Positions 1-7,701 of a stretch of DNA of 64,000 bases are shown in pieces. Every line of letters starts with the position of its first letter. Position 1 is the stretch's first letter. A model generated the notes under the pieces. The model was not told where the DNA came from. It was given only the letters and a program-made list of their open reading frames with translations, and made no database searches. Source of the DNA: Leptolyngbya sp. SIOISBB. GTDB taxonomy: Bacteria > Cyanobacteriota > Cyanobacteriia > Phormidesmidales > Phormidesmidaceae. The stretch spans positions 4,960,001-5,024,000 of the forward strand of contig JAAHII010000001.1 of NCBI GenBank assembly GCA_010671905.1, given 5' to 3'. Both the position numbers and the translations under genes were made by a program.

Positions 1-657
1 GCGCAGCTGGGCTCCGACGCGCCAGGCCATTGCCACGCCATCGCCTGTACTCGCTGGCGGGTTTGTGGTTTGGGCAAAGATTTGCCCCCCGCCGCCAGTC
101 GCCAGCACCACGGCTTGAGCTGGCCAGTAAGCAATGGTTTGTGGGTCGGCGACGATCGCGCCTTGGCAGTGCTCGCCAACGCGCCAGAGATCGAGAACGA
201 GAGTGTGTTCGAAGACGGTGATGTTGTCGCGCTGTCGTACCGCTCCAGCGAGCGTGCTCACGACCGCTCGACCGGTGGCATCGGCAGCATGTAAGACTCG
301 CTTGCGCGAATGAGCAGCTTCTAAGGTGAGTGCTAGTTGGCCTTGGGTACGGTCAAAGGGCACCCCAAACTCCACTAAAGAGTTGATGCAGTCGGCTCCT
401 TGCTCGACCAATAGCTCTACCGCTGCGGATTCACAGAGGCCGGCTCCGGCCTGGAGAGTATCTTCAAAATGCAAGAGCGGTGAATCTTCGGAGGTAATGG
501 CGGCTGCAATGCCCCCTTGCGCCCAATCACTCGCCGATTGACTCAGGACATCCTTGGTGACCAGCCCGACCCGATACTGGTGAGGCAGACAAAGCGCCGC
601 GTAGAGGCCAGCTGCACCGCTGCCAATGACCAAGACATCGAAGGTGGGGACGGGCAA
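1..657 (-). CDS. nadB: L-aspartate oxidase, 5' part (runs off the window)
   Basis: FAD enzyme that oxidises L-aspartate to iminoaspartate, the first step of NAD synthesis. I translated the minus strand by hand: 219 codons are open from a TTG at 657 to the window edge. The N-terminus reads FDVLVIGSGAAGLYAALCLP, a Rossmann FAD-binding motif. Next come SASDWAQGGIAAA and the LHAADATGRA region, then VVLATGGGGQIFAQTTNP, all hallmarks of NadB and the related succinate dehydrogenase flavoprotein. The TTG start is chosen because GAGGAAAG lies seven bases upstream and no in-frame ATG follows the upstream stop. The C-terminal half, with the rest of the active site, lies outside the window. Fumarate reductase/SdhA is the alternative, but the short N-terminus and cyanobacterial context favour NadB. 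Confidence 0.9.
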   Translation of the reverse strand, partial: MPVPTFDVLVIGSGAAGLYAALCLPHQYRVGLVTKDVLSQSASDWAQGGIAAAITSEDSPLLHFEDTLQAGAGLCESAAVELLVEQGADCINSLVEFGVPFDRTQGQLALTLEAAHSRKRVLHAADATGRAVVSTLAGAVRQRDNITVFEHTLVLDLWRVGEHCQGAIVADPQTIAYWPAQAVVLATGGGGQIFAQTTNPPASTGDGVAMAWRVGAQLR

Positions 658-787
658 GACTCTTTCCTCGACGATAGCGGATTGGGGTTCTGAGCATTCT
701 AGTCGAATCTATGGACAGAAACGAGATGGCTCAATATCGGCTGGCATGATTCTCCCTGAGCATGCATGCAGAGGGGCCTCTAAACGT

Positions 788-824
788 AAAGGCCGACAGA
801 GATAATGACATCTCTATCGGCCTT
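788..824 (-). terminator. Probable terminator of psbU
   Basis: An inverted repeat with arms AAGGCCGA and AGAGAT (one mismatch between them) closes over a six-base loop. On the minus strand it is followed by TTTACGTTTA. It lies about 60 bases past the psbU stop codon, as expected for an intrinsic terminator with a poor U tract. Confidence 0.6.
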
Positions 825-884
825 AAATCCAATCAATCATGAAGGTCGTACAACACCGGCAAGCGCTGTCTCAACCTATCAGGC

Positions 885-1307
885 TTACCGATAAACGCCG
901 TTATTAAAGCGGTCGGCGCCTTCAACTAGGGCCGGATCGGGAGTGGTGACGGCAAACTCATTCAGATGCGATTTGATAATGTCGATCTCGCGATCGCTCA
1001 AATCAGGAATATCCAAAACCGCTTCAACGCTATTGTAAGGCGCATATTTGAGAATTTTGCCGGCGATCGTCGGATACATTCCCTTGTATTTGACAAAAGC
1101 TTGAACGTTCGCGTTGTTCAAATCCAGTTTGGAACCGTACTCGGTACTGAGCTTGTCATCGACAGCATTCCGGATTTCTTCGGCCAGTATTGGTGACTGC
1201 CATGCTTGAGACAAGGGCGCTGCCGTGGCAGGCTGTACGTGCATACCTGACCAGCTTCCTAGCAGCATTCCTAGGGACAACACCAAGCCTAACAACAAAC
1301 GTTTCAT
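885..1307 (-). CDS. psbU: Photosystem II 12 kDa extrinsic protein PsbU
   Basis: Lumenal extrinsic subunit that stabilises the oxygen-evolving Mn cluster of photosystem II in cyanobacteria. The 140-residue product begins with a hydrophobic signal peptide (about residues 1-30, ending in an alanine-rich ATAA cleavage region). The mature part carries the PsbU helix-hairpin-helix-like core: KLDLNNANVQAFVKYKGMYP, KILKYAPYNSVEAVLDIP and LSDREIDIIKSHLNEF. Length and order match the family. It stands alone between nadB and the divergent permease operon and has its own hairpin terminator. The start is the first Met of the signal peptide. Nothing unusual is seen. Confidence 0.96.
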   Translation of the reverse strand: MKRLLLGLVLSLGMLLGSWSGMHVQPATAAPLSQAWQSPILAEEIRNAVDDKLSTEYGSKLDLNNANVQAFVKYKGMYPTIAGKILKYAPYNSVEAVLDIPDLSDREIDIIKSHLNEFAVTTPDPALVEGADRFNNGVYR

Positions 1308-1704
1308 CTATTCAATCCCCTCGTTAGGAAGACTCAACACAACAATTTATTAGAGAGTATCATCTCATTTGCACAGCACTTATAGACAGGATGCTTACAA
1401 AACGCATTTTTGTTCAATTCTGGAGGGTCTGAGTCCAATCAGAAGAGACTTGGCCCAGCTCTCCAGTAACTTTGCCGGATCACTGCCGTTAAATCGGCAG
1501 CTCGAATCTGGGTGATCGCGGCACCGCTGCTCGACAGGATTGTTTTGCCGAGGGCGCTTTTCTGGTATCGCGGGCTACGTTTCATTCCCCCAGATGAGGC
1601 GACCATCCTATCAATCTCTGGAAACTCGCGCCGCTGAAAAAGTTCTTGACGGGCGATGACTTTCCAAGAGCTCGCCTGATCCTCGCGCCGCTGAGTTTTT
1701 GTGT
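1308..1704. other. Divergent intergenic region, no gene recognised
   Basis: Nearly 400 bases between the divergent psbU and permease genes. It should hold both promoters, but I see no convincing -10/-35 pair. A 93-codon minus-strand reading frame here has no recognisable protein features and overlaps the start of the permease gene, so it is not called. Confidence 0.5.
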
Positions 1705-2790
1705 ATGACGATCTCTCCATCCGCTGCCACCCATTGGTTAGGTCGTTGGCAACGCCCCTTAGAGGCCATTTTTTTGCCCGTTGCAGCTTTAGTCGTCGCG
1801 CTGCTAATTTTCGGCCTGTTTTGTGCTTTGGCAGGTGCTAATCCTTTGGCCGTGTACGGTTCCATTTACAAAGCGGCTTTTGGCAGCTGGAGTGCTTGGC
1901 AAAACACCTTGATTCGTGCTTCGCCGCTCATGTTAACCGCATTGTGTACCGCGTTGCCGGCCCGACTCGGGTTAGTGATTATCGGTAATGAAGGCGCGTT
2001 AGTCATTGGCGGACTCTGTGCCGTCGTGATGGGCCTGAGCATTGGCGAGAGTCTACCGCCCTTGTTTGGACAAACGGCGATGGCGATCGCGGCCCTGGTG
2101 GGTGGCGGCCTGTGGATTATGTTGGCCGGGGCGCTCCGCCATTATCGCGGCGTGAATGAAACCATTAGCAGCTTGCTGCTGAACTATATTGCGATCGCCT
2201 TTATGAATCACTTGGTGGAAGGGCCGATGCGCGATGCTGAATTTGTCACCAAGCCCTCTTCCGCAGAATTAAATGAAGCGTTGTTGATGGGCACCCTGCC
2301 CGGCAGTCGCATTCACTTTGGTCTAATTTACGGTCTGATCGCTTGTGTCCTCGCCTATATCCTGATTCAGCGCACCACCTTTGGCTTTGCTGCAAGAACG
2401 GCGGGTGGCAACATTCGAGCGGCTCGCATTGCGGGATTGCCGGTCGGTAAGTTAACCCTAGCTGTCTGCTTTTTAGGCGGTTCTTGTGCCGGTTTGGCTG
2501 GCATGATCGAGGTCGCCGCTGTGCAAAAACGAATTAATGAATCGCTGGTTTCGAATTATGGCTATGCGGGCATTTTGGTGGCGTTTGTGTCGCGACATAA
2601 TCCGCTGGCGACCATTCTGGTGGCGATTTTACTGGGGGGAATCTTAGCCAGTGGTGGAATTTTGCAGCGATCGCACGATCTTCCGGATGCCACCGTCTTG
2701 GTTTTCCAGGGCATTGTTTTCCTGTGTGTTCTGTTCAGCGATTCGCTTTATGGTCGCCTCCCATGGTTCCAAGAAAAGCGCATTGTCTAA
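1705..2790 (+). CDS. ABC transporter permease, nucleoside/simple-sugar type (subunit 1)
   Basis: Inner-membrane permease of the BPD_transp_2 group that pairs with a BmpA/RbsB-like binding protein and a double-domain ATPase. The 361-residue protein is almost entirely hydrophobic, with about nine membrane segments. It shows family landmarks such as ARLGLVIIGNEGALVIGG near residue 90, HYRGVNETISSLLLNYI near residue 150, and the cytoplasmic loop GFAARTAGGNIRAARIAG near residue 235, which contacts the ATPase. The ATG at 1705 is chosen over an in-frame TTG six bases upstream; neither has a good ribosome-binding site. A second permease follows 143 bases downstream, so the two probably form a heterodimer. 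Binding protein and ATPase genes are not in this window, so the substrate (purine nucleosides are usual for this type) is inferred only. Confidence 0.88.
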   Translation: MTISPSAATHWLGRWQRPLEAIFLPVAALVVALLIFGLFCALAGANPLAVYGSIYKAAFGSWSAWQNTLIRASPLMLTALCTALPARLGLVIIGNEGALVIGGLCAVVMGLSIGESLPPLFGQTAMAIAALVGGGLWIMLAGALRHYRGVNETISSLLLNYIAIAFMNHLVEGPMRDAEFVTKPSSAELNEALLMGTLPGSRIHFGLIYGLIACVLAYILIQRTTFGFAARTAGGNIRAARIAGLPVGKLTLAVCFLGGSCAGLAGMIEVAAVQKRINESLVSNYGYAGILVAFVSRHNPLATILVAILLGGILASGGILQRSHDLPDATVLVFQGIVFLCVLFSDSLYGRLPWFQEKRIV

Positions 2791-2933
2791 TCCAGAGCCC
2801 CCCTCTGAGGCCACAGATAGCCGCAATTGAGCTGCCCTATCGAGACGACATGGCTGATACGTCTAAAGAGTCCTGGACTCCAAACCTCGAACCCTTTCCC
2901 CTTTTAGAATTGCTCCCATCATGAGGACACACT

Positions 2934-4010
2934 ATGACAACTGAAGCACTTGGCTGGTGGGGCGTCCCTCTGGGCATTTTGGCCGGTACCCTGCGCGGCA
3001 GCGCTCCTTTCCTATTTGTCAGTTTGGGAGAGTGCCTCACGGAAAAAAGCGGCAAAATCAATTTGGGCTTGGAAGGCACATTACTCATGGGAGCCATGAG
3101 TGCTTATGGCGTTGCTTATCTCACTCAGGGGGCGGTCGGTGACTTTTGGGCACCGTGGTTGGGAGTTTTGGCGGCTGGAATTGCGGGCATGTTGTTGGGC
3201 GCAATTCATGGTTGGCTGGCTCAGCAGCCTCGGGTCAATGACGTGGCGGTGGGCATCGCGATGATCATCTTTGGTAGCGGTTTAGCCTTTTTTCTCGGCA
3301 AACCCTTTATTCAACCTCAAGCGCCGCAACTCTTGACGTTTCAGTTGGGCGCATGGAGCAGTAATCCCGCTGTACAGTCTGCCTTAAAGGTGAGTCCACT
3401 CTTTTTGATGGGCGTTGCGATCGCTCCCCTCATGCAGTGGTTCTTTCGCTCCACTCGTTGGGGGCTGTACATTCGGGCTGTGGGCGATAGTCCCGAAGCC
3501 GCCCGCGCTATGGGCATTTCGATCTTTAAGGTCCGGTTGTTCAGCATTGTGGCAGGGAGCTTTCTCGCCGGCATTGGTGGAGCTTGTTTGTCACTCTATT
3601 TTCCTGGCGTTTGGTCAGAACGCATCTCTAGCGGTCAGGGGTTAATGGCGGTCGCTCTCGTGATTTTCGCTCGGTGGAATCCGATTCAATGTTTGTGGGC
3701 ATCACTTTTGTTTGGCGGAGCACAGGCGCTTGGGCCAGCTTTCCAGTCAGTCGGCATTAACGCTTATTACTATCTATTCAACGCGGCACCGTACATCTTG
3801 ACGCTGATCATTATGATCATCACCTGCTCTCCTAAGCGCACCCTGGTAGGTGCCCCCCGGAGCCCTGGGCAAAGACGATTAAGTCTATTGCAAGAGGGGC
3901 AAGATTCCGTGTGTCTTCCTGTGCTAACGATTTTTCGTCAACAGATTGCATCGATCTTCGCAACTGTGATACCTTATGACTCTGCTAGGACGTATAGCTC
4001 AGTTGGTTAG
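2934..4010 (+). CDS. ABC transporter permease, nucleoside/simple-sugar type (subunit 2), C-terminus frameshifted into tRNA-Val
   Basis: Partner of the preceding permease. Landmarks include LFVSLGECLTEKSGKINLGL near residue 30, QPRVNDVAVGIAMIIFG near residue 100 and the loop RAVGDSPEAARAMGIS near residue 185; about eight to nine membrane segments. AGGAC precedes the ATG. Homologous permeases normally end shortly after the CSPKRTL segment. Here the open frame runs on for about 50 unrelated residues and stops inside tRNA-Val. If the six-C run at 3853-3858 had five Cs, the frame would read GAPGALGKDD and stop at 3882, a natural end. So the gene probably ends at 3882, and the tail is the product of a one-base indel or base-calling error. 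Confidence 0.85.
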   Translation: MTTEALGWWGVPLGILAGTLRGSAPFLFVSLGECLTEKSGKINLGLEGTLLMGAMSAYGVAYLTQGAVGDFWAPWLGVLAAGIAGMLLGAIHGWLAQQPRVNDVAVGIAMIIFGSGLAFFLGKPFIQPQAPQLLTFQLGAWSSNPAVQSALKVSPLFLMGVAIAPLMQWFFRSTRWGLYIRAVGDSPEAARAMGISIFKVRLFSIVAGSFLAGIGGACLSLYFPGVWSERISSGQGLMAVALVIFARWNPIQCLWASLLFGGAQALGPAFQSVGINAYYYLFNAAPYILTLIIMIITCSPKRTLVGAPRSPGQRRLSLLQEGQDSVCLPVLTIFRQQIASIFATVIPYDSARTYSSVG

Positions 4011-4061
4011 AGCACCACGTTGACATCGTGGGGGTCACTGGTTCGAGTCCAGTTACGTCCA
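3988..4061 (+). tRNA. tRNA-Val (anticodon GAC)
   Basis: A complete cloverleaf can be folded. The acceptor stem is GGACGTA with TACGTCC and discriminator A. The D arm is AGCTCAGTTGGTTAGAGC. The anticodon stem CCACG/CGTGG encloses loop TTGACAT (anticodon GAC, valine). The T arm is ACTGG TTCGAGT CCAGT. CCA is not encoded. The tRNA 3' end is the core of the left attachment site of the downstream island. Confidence 0.96.
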
Positions 4062-4062
4062 T
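4039..4062 (+). repeat. Left attachment site (attL) within the 3' end of tRNA-Val
   Basis: The 24 bases from the T arm to just past the tRNA end (TGGTTCGAGTCCAG...TCCAT) recur at 28379-28402 with a single G-to-A change. A direct repeat of a tRNA 3' end with an integrase gene 165 bases downstream is the classic attL/attR arrangement. Confidence 0.85.
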
Positions 4063-4226
4063 TCCTTGAAACCCAAGACTGGCCTCGAATCCAGAGTCCT
4101 TTCCCACTTCTTTCAACATGGCACTCTAACCGCCTTTTAGTGGATTTTTGGGCTTTAGTGCTAGAAAAATGCTAGAAACCCAATCTAAGCGTCGGCGTTG
4201 CGCAAACCTTGATTTAGACGCCGACA

Positions 4227-5357
4227 ATGCCCAACTTCACCCCAAAGCTTGATAAAGGATCCTATCGCTGTCAGTTCCTTCTAGATGGCAAGCGGAAAAG
4301 CCATTACTTTGGTACTTCAGACCTAACCACCGCTCAATTGCTGGCAGATCAGATGTCCTTAGACTGGCGCTTCGGTCGCTTCGATATCAGCCTACAGAGC
4401 TATAAGGCCCAATCAATTCAGCAGCACAATGAAACGTCTCAAGAAAAAGCACCTGAGAGAGAGAATCCTAAGTTGCTTGCCCTTTGGGATGAATGGGTGA
4501 ATAGCTTGCAGCTTTCAGAGGCAACCAAGAATAATCACTACTTCTACACTCGGCAAATGATTCTGAGGGCTAATCCCTTGGCTGATGAGGTGGAATGGTT
4601 CATTCAGGAAGCCAAACTATCAGCTAAGACCTGGAATGCCAGAAAATCGATGATAGCCAAGTGTTTAGATTGGTGTAAGTCCGAAGGCTTGTATTTTGGT
4701 AAGAATCTGTTTTCCAGGCTTAAGTCTAGGAAGTCTCAAAAGCAAGACAACATTCAACCCTTCTCTAGGCGGGAGATTCAAGCCATCCTGACAGCCTTAG
4801 AGGAGAACAGATTTGTGAATCCTAACAGCAGGTACACTCACTCTCACTATGTCCCCTTTGTCAGACTCTTGTTTATCACTGGAGTGAGATTAAATGAGGC
4901 CACTGCTTTAACTTGGGATTGTATTGACTTTCAGAACAAACTAATAGTAATCAAACAAGCTTTAGGCAAGGATCTAGAATCAGGGCCATATACAACCAGA
5001 AAGGTACTCAAGGGTACTAAGACACACGAAATAAGGTACATCCCCTTGAATGATGAACTGATAGAGATCATTGAGGGGCAGAACAAAGAAACCAGGTTTA
5101 TTTTCCCTGGTCATCATGGCGGCTACATAGACACTAAAAATTTCAGAAAGTCTGTCTGGAAACCTGTTTTAGAGAAGTTGGGGGTTAAGTACAGATATCC
5201 CTACCAGAGTAGGCATACAGTCTTGAGTGAAGTTACTAAAACCCAAGGACTGATGGCCGCATCTAAACTGGCAGGGCATAAAAGCCTAGACATGGTATCC
5301 AGACACTACGCCAGATACACAGATGAGATTGAACTCCCCAGCCTCACTGATGATTAG
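4227..5357 (+). CDS. Tyrosine recombinase (phage-type integrase)
   Basis: Site-specific recombinase that would integrate and excise the island at tRNA-Val. The 376 residues comprise an N-terminal arm-binding-like region (to about 80), a SAM-like core-binding domain (about 85-170) and a C-terminal catalytic domain (about 180-370). Catalytic signatures are visible: Arg in FITGVRLNEATALTW near residue 220, RH in YQSRHTVLSE near 327, GH in KLAGHKSLDM near 350 and the nucleophile Tyr in VSRHYARY near 360. The usual first His of HxxR is Gln here, as in many cyanobacterial integrases. The gene is intact, AT-rich and devoid of HIP1. It sits 165 bases from the tRNA, the normal position relative to attL. 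Confidence 0.92.
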   Translation: MPNFTPKLDKGSYRCQFLLDGKRKSHYFGTSDLTTAQLLADQMSLDWRFGRFDISLQSYKAQSIQQHNETSQEKAPERENPKLLALWDEWVNSLQLSEATKNNHYFYTRQMILRANPLADEVEWFIQEAKLSAKTWNARKSMIAKCLDWCKSEGLYFGKNLFSRLKSRKSQKQDNIQPFSRREIQAILTALEENRFVNPNSRYTHSHYVPFVRLLFITGVRLNEATALTWDCIDFQNKLIVIKQALGKDLESGPYTTRKVLKGTKTHEIRYIPLNDELIEIIEGQNKETRFIFPGHHGGYIDTKNFRKSVWKPVLEKLGVKYRYPYQSRHTVLSEVTKTQGLMAASKLAGHKSLDMVSRHYARYTDEIELPSLTDD

Positions 5358-5370
5358 TAGGTACTCCTGG

Positions 5371-5402
5371 GTTTCCATTAGAATGTTCCATTGGAATCAG
5401 GA
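5371..5402. repeat. Palindromic tandem repeat, left copy (flanks the nuclease-like gene)
   Basis: Two units of TTCCATTRGAA, each a near-palindrome (TTCCA/TGGAA), in tandem and followed by CAGGA. The same double unit, with the R bases swapped, occurs at 6680-6711 just after the nuclease-like gene. About 26 of 32 positions match between the copies. Confidence 0.6.
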
Positions 5403-5490
5403 TGTTCTCAGTATTGCCCGAGGGCTGGCAATGCAATTCCTCGGGTATAGATTTCATGAACAAACTAAGTAACAGCTAGGTTATATTTCT

Positions 5491-6666
5491 ATGAGCATGA
5501 ATTCTCTTGAGAAAGTTTTGGCTGACTTAAATCAAAAAATTATTGACCTCGATAATTCCACGTCTAATCGTGGAGAGGAATTAGAAAAGATCCTCAACAA
5601 GATGTTAGAGGAAAATCAAATGTTCGAGGAGTCTTGGAGCGGCCATTGGTTTAAGTCATATGCAAATCTATACTATTGTGACTCACAGAAGAAAGCTCTA
5701 CAAAAACCACCTCCATTGGCGCTTATTGATCCTCAGCGGTCGAGATTACTGGGTATACCCCATGGATGGATACCGTTAGACTTTCCTGTAATCGAGGGAC
5801 ATATGGAAGAGCAATGTAAAATCAGCCTCAATGTAATTCGAGAAGAAATCGAAAAACAGATAATTGAGGCTGCAGAAGTCCGTGATCACTTATGCGTGGA
5901 ATTATCTTTAATCAAGGGTCGCCCTCATCTGGTGGATGAAGTTAAGGAATTAGAAAATTTAGAAAAGCTTGAATGGGGCATATCTATTTCAGATTTTGTT
6001 AGCTTAAGGTGGCCAAAACAGTTCGCTGGCAGTTTGGCTGACCTGCAAAGAGGAATTGATGTTCCACCACATATCCAGTTGCAAGCAGCTGTGAGTAATC
6101 TGCTAACAAAAAATTCTTCTAGATCAGATTTTATCAAACGGGCGAAAAAAATAATTAGAAAGATAGAAGTCAGAGAAAATGCAAGTCAAGAACATCCCGG
6201 GATAATCAATAGTATTGAACGTATAGTTGACATCTGTAATTCTTTTCATGCTGTAGCTCGGCAACTAAGACATCGACATAAGGACAGAGACACCCTAGTT
6301 ATTGAAGATGAGTATGATGTGCAAGACTTATTCCATGCTTTGTTAAGGATTTTTTTTGAGGACGTTCGAGCAGAAGAATGTACGCCAAGCTATGCTGGAG
6401 GCTCTTCTAGAGTCGACTTTTTACTTCCACAAAAAAAGATAGTAGTAGAACTAAAAAAGACTCGAAAGGGATTAGCTGCGAAAGAGGTTGGCAATCAACT
6501 CTTGATTGATATCGCTCGTTATAAAAGTCACCCTGACTGTAAAAATCTTATATGTTTTGTTTATGATCCAGAAGGAAAAATAGGGAATCCCAAGGGATTG
6601 GAAAATGACCTGAATGACCTTTCAAATGATGACATCAATATTGTTGCACTTATCCGCCCCACCTAG
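5491..6666 (+). CDS. PD-(D/E)XK nuclease-like protein of unknown role
   Basis: 391 residues. The N-terminal 60 residues look coiled-coil (acidic and Lys-rich heptads), and the middle is unrecognised. The C-terminal 120 residues resemble the DpnII/MboI-type PD-(D/E)XK nuclease domain: RVDFLLPQKKIVVELKKTRK (about 305-325) gives the D...ExK catalytic signature, followed by KEVGNQLLIDIARYKSHPDC and FVYDPEGKIGNPKGLENDL. Such domains are common at the end of defence proteins, so an anti-phage role is plausible but inferred. It is AT-rich like the integrase and lies alone between two copies of a palindromic repeat, as a cassette might. ATG at 5491 follows a TAGGTT sequence; an ATG two codons downstream is also possible. 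Confidence 0.7.
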   Translation: MSMNSLEKVLADLNQKIIDLDNSTSNRGEELEKILNKMLEENQMFEESWSGHWFKSYANLYYCDSQKKALQKPPPLALIDPQRSRLLGIPHGWIPLDFPVIEGHMEEQCKISLNVIREEIEKQIIEAAEVRDHLCVELSLIKGRPHLVDEVKELENLEKLEWGISISDFVSLRWPKQFAGSLADLQRGIDVPPHIQLQAAVSNLLTKNSSRSDFIKRAKKIIRKIEVRENASQEHPGIINSIERIVDICNSFHAVARQLRHRHKDRDTLVIEDEYDVQDLFHALLRIFFEDVRAEECTPSYAGGSSRVDFLLPQKKIVVELKKTRKGLAAKEVGNQLLIDIARYKSHPDCKNLICFVYDPEGKIGNPKGLENDLNDLSNDDINIVALIRPT

Positions 6667-6679
6667 GTTGATGTGCGAA

Positions 6680-6711
6680 ATTTCCATTGGAACCTTCCAT
6701 TAGAACCAGGA
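6680..6711. repeat. Palindromic tandem repeat, right copy
   Basis: TTTCCATTGGAA followed by TTCCATTAGAA and CAGGA, beginning 14 bases after the nuclease-like stop codon. It matches the copy at 5371-5402 in the same orientation. The pair could be regulator sites or the scars of a cassette insertion. Confidence 0.6.
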
Positions 6712-6760
6712 AAGTCTAGGAAAGCCTACGAGTCCAAAGTGGAGGCGCGGCACTGGTTTG

Positions 6761-7193
6761 CTAACAGGGCATACTGTCTACCCCTCTGCTAGTGAGCAAT
6801 TCCAGCACCGTGAACGGACGAGAACAAAATCTCATTTTCATGGCTGGGGTGGCCCCTTTGGCCAATCCCAATGGGGTCTGACCCAATTATGAACCAGCCG
6901 TTGCAGGTCTAAAACCCGCTGTAAGCCCGAGAGTTTCTTCGCGTAGAGATTTGCCCGCCTGCGATAGGCACTACATCGCCTTCTCACAGCGGCATTCTGA
7001 GCCTCATTATGATTGGCGTGGACCTCATGCTTTGGGCTAAACTCCGGACATTGCATCGCCGATCACTCTGATTCATCCTGCAATTATGCAACGCCGGAAT
7101 GCTTTGGCTTTATCGGTTGCGATCGCTGGTAAATGATCTCTGGGAATAGTCAGCTCTAAGTCACAGTCCGTACATTTCCTTTTGGACTTAGTT
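6761..7193 (-). pseudogene. Decayed DDE-type transposase, C-terminal part
   Basis: The minus strand reads HANHNEAQNAAVRRRCSAYR, then NLYAKKLSGLQRVLDLQRLV and HNWVRPHWDW, a familiar C-terminus of cyanobacterial transposases. After a frameshift near 6860 the homology resumes as KGATPAMKM and FCSRPFTVLELLTSRG before a stop at 6761. Upstream, after another frame change, a short stretch reads IPRDHLPAIATDKAKAF, also transposase-like. No intact frame or terminal inverted repeats were found. The IS family is not assigned. It sits on the boundary between the AT-rich integration module and the GC-rich cargo. Confidence 0.65.
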
Positions 7194-7701
7194 CACGACA
7201 GAACAGTAAGTGCCAAAACGCCTTTAGCGTTGTCTCAGAAGAGTTTTTTTGAGTGATTTATAAGAGCCTGTAGATTGGTGAATTTTTGTAGATGAATCAT
7301 TAATTTAATTGTATTTTGTGCCATTCTGATTGGAATGAAATCTGAATATTTTCCTCAGTAACGGCTGGATGGGCTATCTAAAAAAACTTGTTTTCTCTGT
7401 GTTTCAAGGCTGATCATAATATTTTTAAGTAGTTTTTGTTGCATCTTGATTTGGCTACGGCACTTTCTTGGGCTTTCGGTCGTCTGTTTGTTGTTACTTA
7501 AAAATATAAGCAATGGACATAGCTTAATCTTTTTTGGTTTGGCAATTTGAAGAGAAAAGATGTTGGCATCAATATTGCTGCGCGAAGTATTTGCGAATTA
7601 CGAATAAGTTGCTAAAACATTGGTGTGAGTAGGGGCTTGATCGGCAAGCACTCATCGGGTTTTCAGAAACTGATTGTGTAAATTATCCATGGAGCGATCG
7701 C
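7194..7701. other. AT-rich leader of the giant-gene operon, no gene seen
   Basis: About 500 AT-rich bases with stops in all frames and no RNA gene recognised. It must contain the promoter of the operon starting at 7702, but no promoter motif stands out enough to call. Confidence 0.45.
7691..7701 (+). promoter_or_regulatory. Ribosome-binding site with HIP1 spacer
   Basis: GGAG followed by CGATCGC and then ATG. The ribosome-binding site overlaps the HIP1 octamer that forms its spacer, which supports the start of the 1162-residue protein at 7702. Confidence 0.6.

Noticed and set aside
1439-1720. 93-codon minus-strand gene
   Set aside because: No recognisable protein, no ribosome-binding site, and it overlaps the permease start.
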